DNA of 64,000 nt from Polycyclovorans sp002706265 (GTDB lineage: Bacteria; Pseudomonadota; Gammaproteobacteria; Nevskiales; Nevskiaceae), in assembly GCA_963973915.1 (NCBI GenBank), contig CAXBBM010000001.1, forward strand, positions 124,001-188,000, written 5' to 3'. The position numbers and the translations under genes were made by a program. Of the stretch, positions 61,793 to 64,000 are shown piece after piece. The notes under the pieces were generated by a model. It was given only the letters and a program-made list of their open reading frames with translations. It was not told the DNA's origin and searched no databases. How positions within the stretch are numbered: the first letter of the stretch is position 1; each line of letters opens with the position of its first letter.

Positions 61793-63079
61793 GGCCCTTG
61801 AGCCGCTTTTGCGGCGCCTCAGGCGCAGCCACAGTCCGGCGACGGCCAAGGCCAGCAGCAGGGCCGCGAAGGCGCTCATCACGGCATCGCGAGCGGCGCG
61901 CCCCAAACCATCGGCCAGTTGCCATTTGTGGATCTGGGTGAAGGTCCAGAGCTCGGCGCGATCGACGGCGCTGACCTGCGCCACCACCCGCCCCTGCATC
62001 AGGTCGACGAAGCGGCGCTGGCCGTCGGCACCGGTCACGCGCCACACCGGCAGGCGGCGGTTGATGAAGCCGTAGTCCGGCGCAAAGGTGGTGACCAGGC
62101 TCACCTCGCCGGCAACCCCGGCGATCTTCTGCGCCATCTCTGCGGGGCTGAGCACCTGGCGTCCGTTCTGGTAGTGCCCATCGGGGTCCAGGCCCCAGAC
62201 CTCACCCTCGTGCAGCCACAGTTGACGCAGATCCAGAGCGGCCAGCGGTGTCAGCGCCTCGGGCGGGACGGTGGCCCAGTCCGGCGTGGCGGCGGCCGGT
62301 GCGAGGCGGCCGTGCAACAGGTGCAGGGCGCCGGTGCCGCTCCACGCCAGCAGCGGCAGAAACAGCAGCGCCCCGCCCCGGCGGTGCAGCCGGCGCACGC
62401 GGCCCTGCCCGCCGCGCTGCCAGAGCATGCGCAGCCCGGCGAGGGCCAGCGCCCAGATGGCGGCAAGCAGCGCGAGCATCAATGACACGCGCAGCCACGG
62501 CCACGGTTGCAGCGGCGCCAGCGTGTGCACATTGCGAAACACCGCGCTCAGCGCCCGCCGCCTGGCGTCACTGACCCCGACCAGCCGGCCTTCGGCGGTG
62601 CTCACGTCAAGCTCAAGGCCATCGTCAAAACGCACCCGCCACACCGGCAGGATGCGATTGACGCTGGGATAACGGTCCGAGAAGGCGGTGATGTGCTCGA
62701 ACGACGCCACCCTCGCCGGCTCCCGGTCAGCGTAATGGCGTGCCAGTTCGGCGGCGTAGTCGGCATCACGGTCTTGGTACGGCCCGCCGGCGCGCGCGGC
62801 ATAACGCAGCGGCGCCCCCTGCGTCTGCCGCAGCTGCAACACCACCTCGCCATCCAGTATCACTTGCCGCACACCGGACAGAGCCGTCACGCCGTCGCGC
62901 TGCAGGCCCGATGCCCAGCCCTCCGGCAAGGGGCCGATGACCGGTGACGGCGGGGCAAAGCGCGCGGCGCGCGGGCCGAGCAGGCTCATCAGCGGATGGG
63001 TGAGCCCGGACAGGGCCCACCCGATCACCGCCAGCGCTGCCCAGACCGACAACCGCCGGTGCAGGCGCCGGCCGGTCAT
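61790..63079 (-). CDS. PepSY-domain membrane protein
   Basis: A 429-residue membrane protein of the PepSY-associated transmembrane family. Helices lie at about 8-28 and 195-215, with others at about 238-258 and near the end ('AVMSAFAALLLALAVAGLWL'). Between them are PepSY-like periplasmic regions. The start overlaps the receptor gene stop by ATGA. Members often accompany TonB-dependent siderophore receptors and may reduce or process the siderophore complex; no haem or flavin motif is evident. Confidence 0.82.
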   Translation of the reverse strand: MTGRRLHRRLSVWAALAVIGWALSGLTHPLMSLLGPRAARFAPPSPVIGPLPEGWASGLQRDGVTALSGVRQVILDGEVVLQLRQTQGAPLRYAARAGGPYQDRDADYAAELARHYADREPARVASFEHITAFSDRYPSVNRILPVWRVRFDDGLELDVSTAEGRLVGVSDARRRALSAVFRNVHTLAPLQPWPWLRVSLMLALLAAIWALALAGLRMLWQRGGQGRVRRLHRRGGALLFLPLLAWSGTGALHLLHGRLAPAAATPDWATVPPEALTPLAALDLRQLWLHEGEVWGLDPDGHYQNGRQVLSPAEMAQKIAGVAGEVSLVTTFAPDYGFINRRLPVWRVTGADGQRRFVDLMQGRVVAQVSAVDRAELWTFTQIHKWQLADGLGRAARDAVMSAFAALLLALAVAGLWLRLRRRKSGSRA

Positions 63080-64000
63080 GCGCCGGGCACCCAGCGCACG
63101 CCCATGAAGATGCCGCGGCCTTCGCCGGGCCAGAACGATGCCCTTTGTGCCGGCGCCAGGGCGCTGAAGTCGGCCGAGGCCGACACGCTGCTGAGGTAGC
63201 GCCGGTCAAGCAGATTGCGGCCATCGACATACACGCTGATGCCGCGCGCCAGGTCGGTGCTGAGGCTGAGGTTGAGCACCGCGTAGCCGGGCGTCTTTTC
63301 GGTGTTGGCGAAATCCGCCCACATGCCGGACGGGCTCCACTCCACCTGCGGCCGCAGCGTGATGCCGATCGGGGTCGTGAGGGTGAGCTCGCTGATCAGC
63401 AGATGCTTCGGCACGCCGGCCAGGCGGTTGTCGCCATAGAACCGGTCGTCGTCGAACCTGAAGTCGTTGAACGTCCAGGCGATCTGATGCGCAAGCGTGT
63501 AGCCCGATGGATGCGCCCACAGGGGGCTGGTGAGCCCCGCTTCGATGCCCTGCAGCGTGGTGGCTTTGGCGTTGAAGGTGGCGGCGGGAACGCCCGCGGC
63601 GGGATCGACACTGAATCCCAGCAGCTGATCGTCGACCGCCGCGCGATAGACGCTCACCTCGTAGGCATGGGCGCCCAGCGCGCCGCGGCTGCCCACTTCC
63701 GCCGTCCAGGCTTTCTGCGCCTTCAACGGCACGAAGCCTGGGTTGGTGGGCTGGTTGGTCTGGTTCAACTCGTAGAAGGTCGGCGGCTCGAAGCTGCGGC
63801 TGATGTTGGCGAACAGCTGCTGCGACGCGGCAGGCCGAAAAATCACCCCGAGCTTGGGCGACACGCCGTCGTAGGTTGTGTCGGCGCTCTGCTCGGCATT
63901 CAGGCGGTTGTCGAAATCGCGCTCATCGCGAATCACCTGCACGCCGCTGACCAGCATCCAGGCCGGATCAAACGTCCATTCATGCTGGCCGTAGACGCTC
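63076..64000 (-). CDS. TonB-dependent outer-membrane receptor (5' part outside window)
   Basis: The last 308 residues of a beta-barrel receptor, open through base 64000. The alternating strand pattern 'YGQHEWTFDPAWMLVSGVQV', 'ISRSFEPPTFYELNQ' and 'VYVDGRNLLDRRYLSSV', with aromatic residues near the end, is typical. The carboxy-terminal strand is 'GIFMGVRWVPGA' rather than the usual terminal aromatic. The ligand is unknown; PepSY coupling suggests a siderophore or metal complex. Confidence 0.85.
   Translation of the reverse strand, partial: SVYGQHEWTFDPAWMLVSGVQVIRDERDFDNRLNAEQSADTTYDGVSPKLGVIFRPAASQQLFANISRSFEPPTFYELNQTNQPTNPGFVPLKAQKAWTAEVGSRGALGAHAYEVSVYRAAVDDQLLGFSVDPAAGVPAATFNAKATTLQGIEAGLTSPLWAHPSGYTLAHQIAWTFNDFRFDDDRFYGDNRLAGVPKHLLISELTLTTPIGITLRPQVEWSPSGMWADFANTEKTPGYAVLNLSLSTDLARGISVYVDGRNLLDRRYLSSVSASADFSALAPAQRASFWPGEGRGIFMGVRWVPGA

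Overview
The window is about 64 kb of dense, GC-rich bacterial chromosome, almost entirely housekeeping. It has no rRNA, IS element, prophage or CRISPR array. Several gene orders match the Pseudomonas/Xanthomonas side of the Gammaproteobacteria: nrdR-ribD-ribE-ribB-ribH-nusB-thiL-pgpA, the hemA-prfA-prmC-moeB arm facing TPR lipoprotein-lolB-ispE-tRNA-Gln-prs, fmdB-DUF502-aspS, and ubiG-gph-yciK. I read it as a gammaproteobacterium, perhaps near Nevskiales or Xanthomonadales; genus and species cannot be set from the sequence alone. Start/stop overlaps (ATGA, GTGA, TGATG) are very frequent, so many operons are probably translationally coupled.

Layout. 1-2.8 kb: end of a UbiH-type hydroxylase, then argF-nadC. 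2.9-6.9 kb: sodB and a divergent Anbu proteasome-like peptidase facing the alpha-E and ATP-grasp genes it usually accompanies. 7.2-13.4 kb: CinA-type protein, EamA transporter, fmdB, DUF502, aspS and an aspS-coupled Ig-like lipoprotein. 13.5-22.7 kb: nadA, glyA, nrdR, the riboflavin operon, nusB, thiL, pgpA, carbonic anhydrase. 22.7-26.2 kb: ETF-ubiquinone oxidoreductase, etfB and etfA behind a promoter whose spacer is a perfect palindrome. 26.4-32.3 kb: an unknown protein, then prs, a run of decayed tRNA-Gln copies, tRNA-Gln, ispE, lolB and a TPR lipoprotein on the minus strand. 32.4-39.2 kb: hemA, prfA, prmC, moeB, a catalytically dead-looking JAMM-like protein, proS and a lytic transglycosylase. 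39.3-43 kb: an FMN reductase, an unknown membrane protein, and feoA-feoB with a Cys-rich partner. 43-50.8 kb: patatin-like phospholipase, a MoxR-DUF58-TgpA cluster, and ubiG-gph-yciK. 50.9-54.3 kb: a MaoC/CitE/CoA-transferase operon with a MarR regulator. 54.4-61.7 kb: tadA, tRNA-Ala(CGC), rpsT, serA, serC, a VapBC-type module and gyrA. 61.8-64 kb: PepSY membrane protein and the end of a TonB-dependent receptor.

Links across the window: NadA and NadC are consecutive steps to NAD. Riboflavin made by the rib operon supplies FMN/FAD for the ETF system, the UbiH-like enzyme and the FMN reductase. The RibB fusion has lost the zinc cysteines of GTP cyclohydrolase II, so a separate ribA is expected elsewhere. 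Nothing here is a clearly new system. The best leads are the reduced, convergent Anbu cluster, the JAMM pseudoenzyme beside MoeB, the tRNA-Gln decay array in the prs leader, the ETF promoter palindrome, and the four-gene CoA-ester operon.
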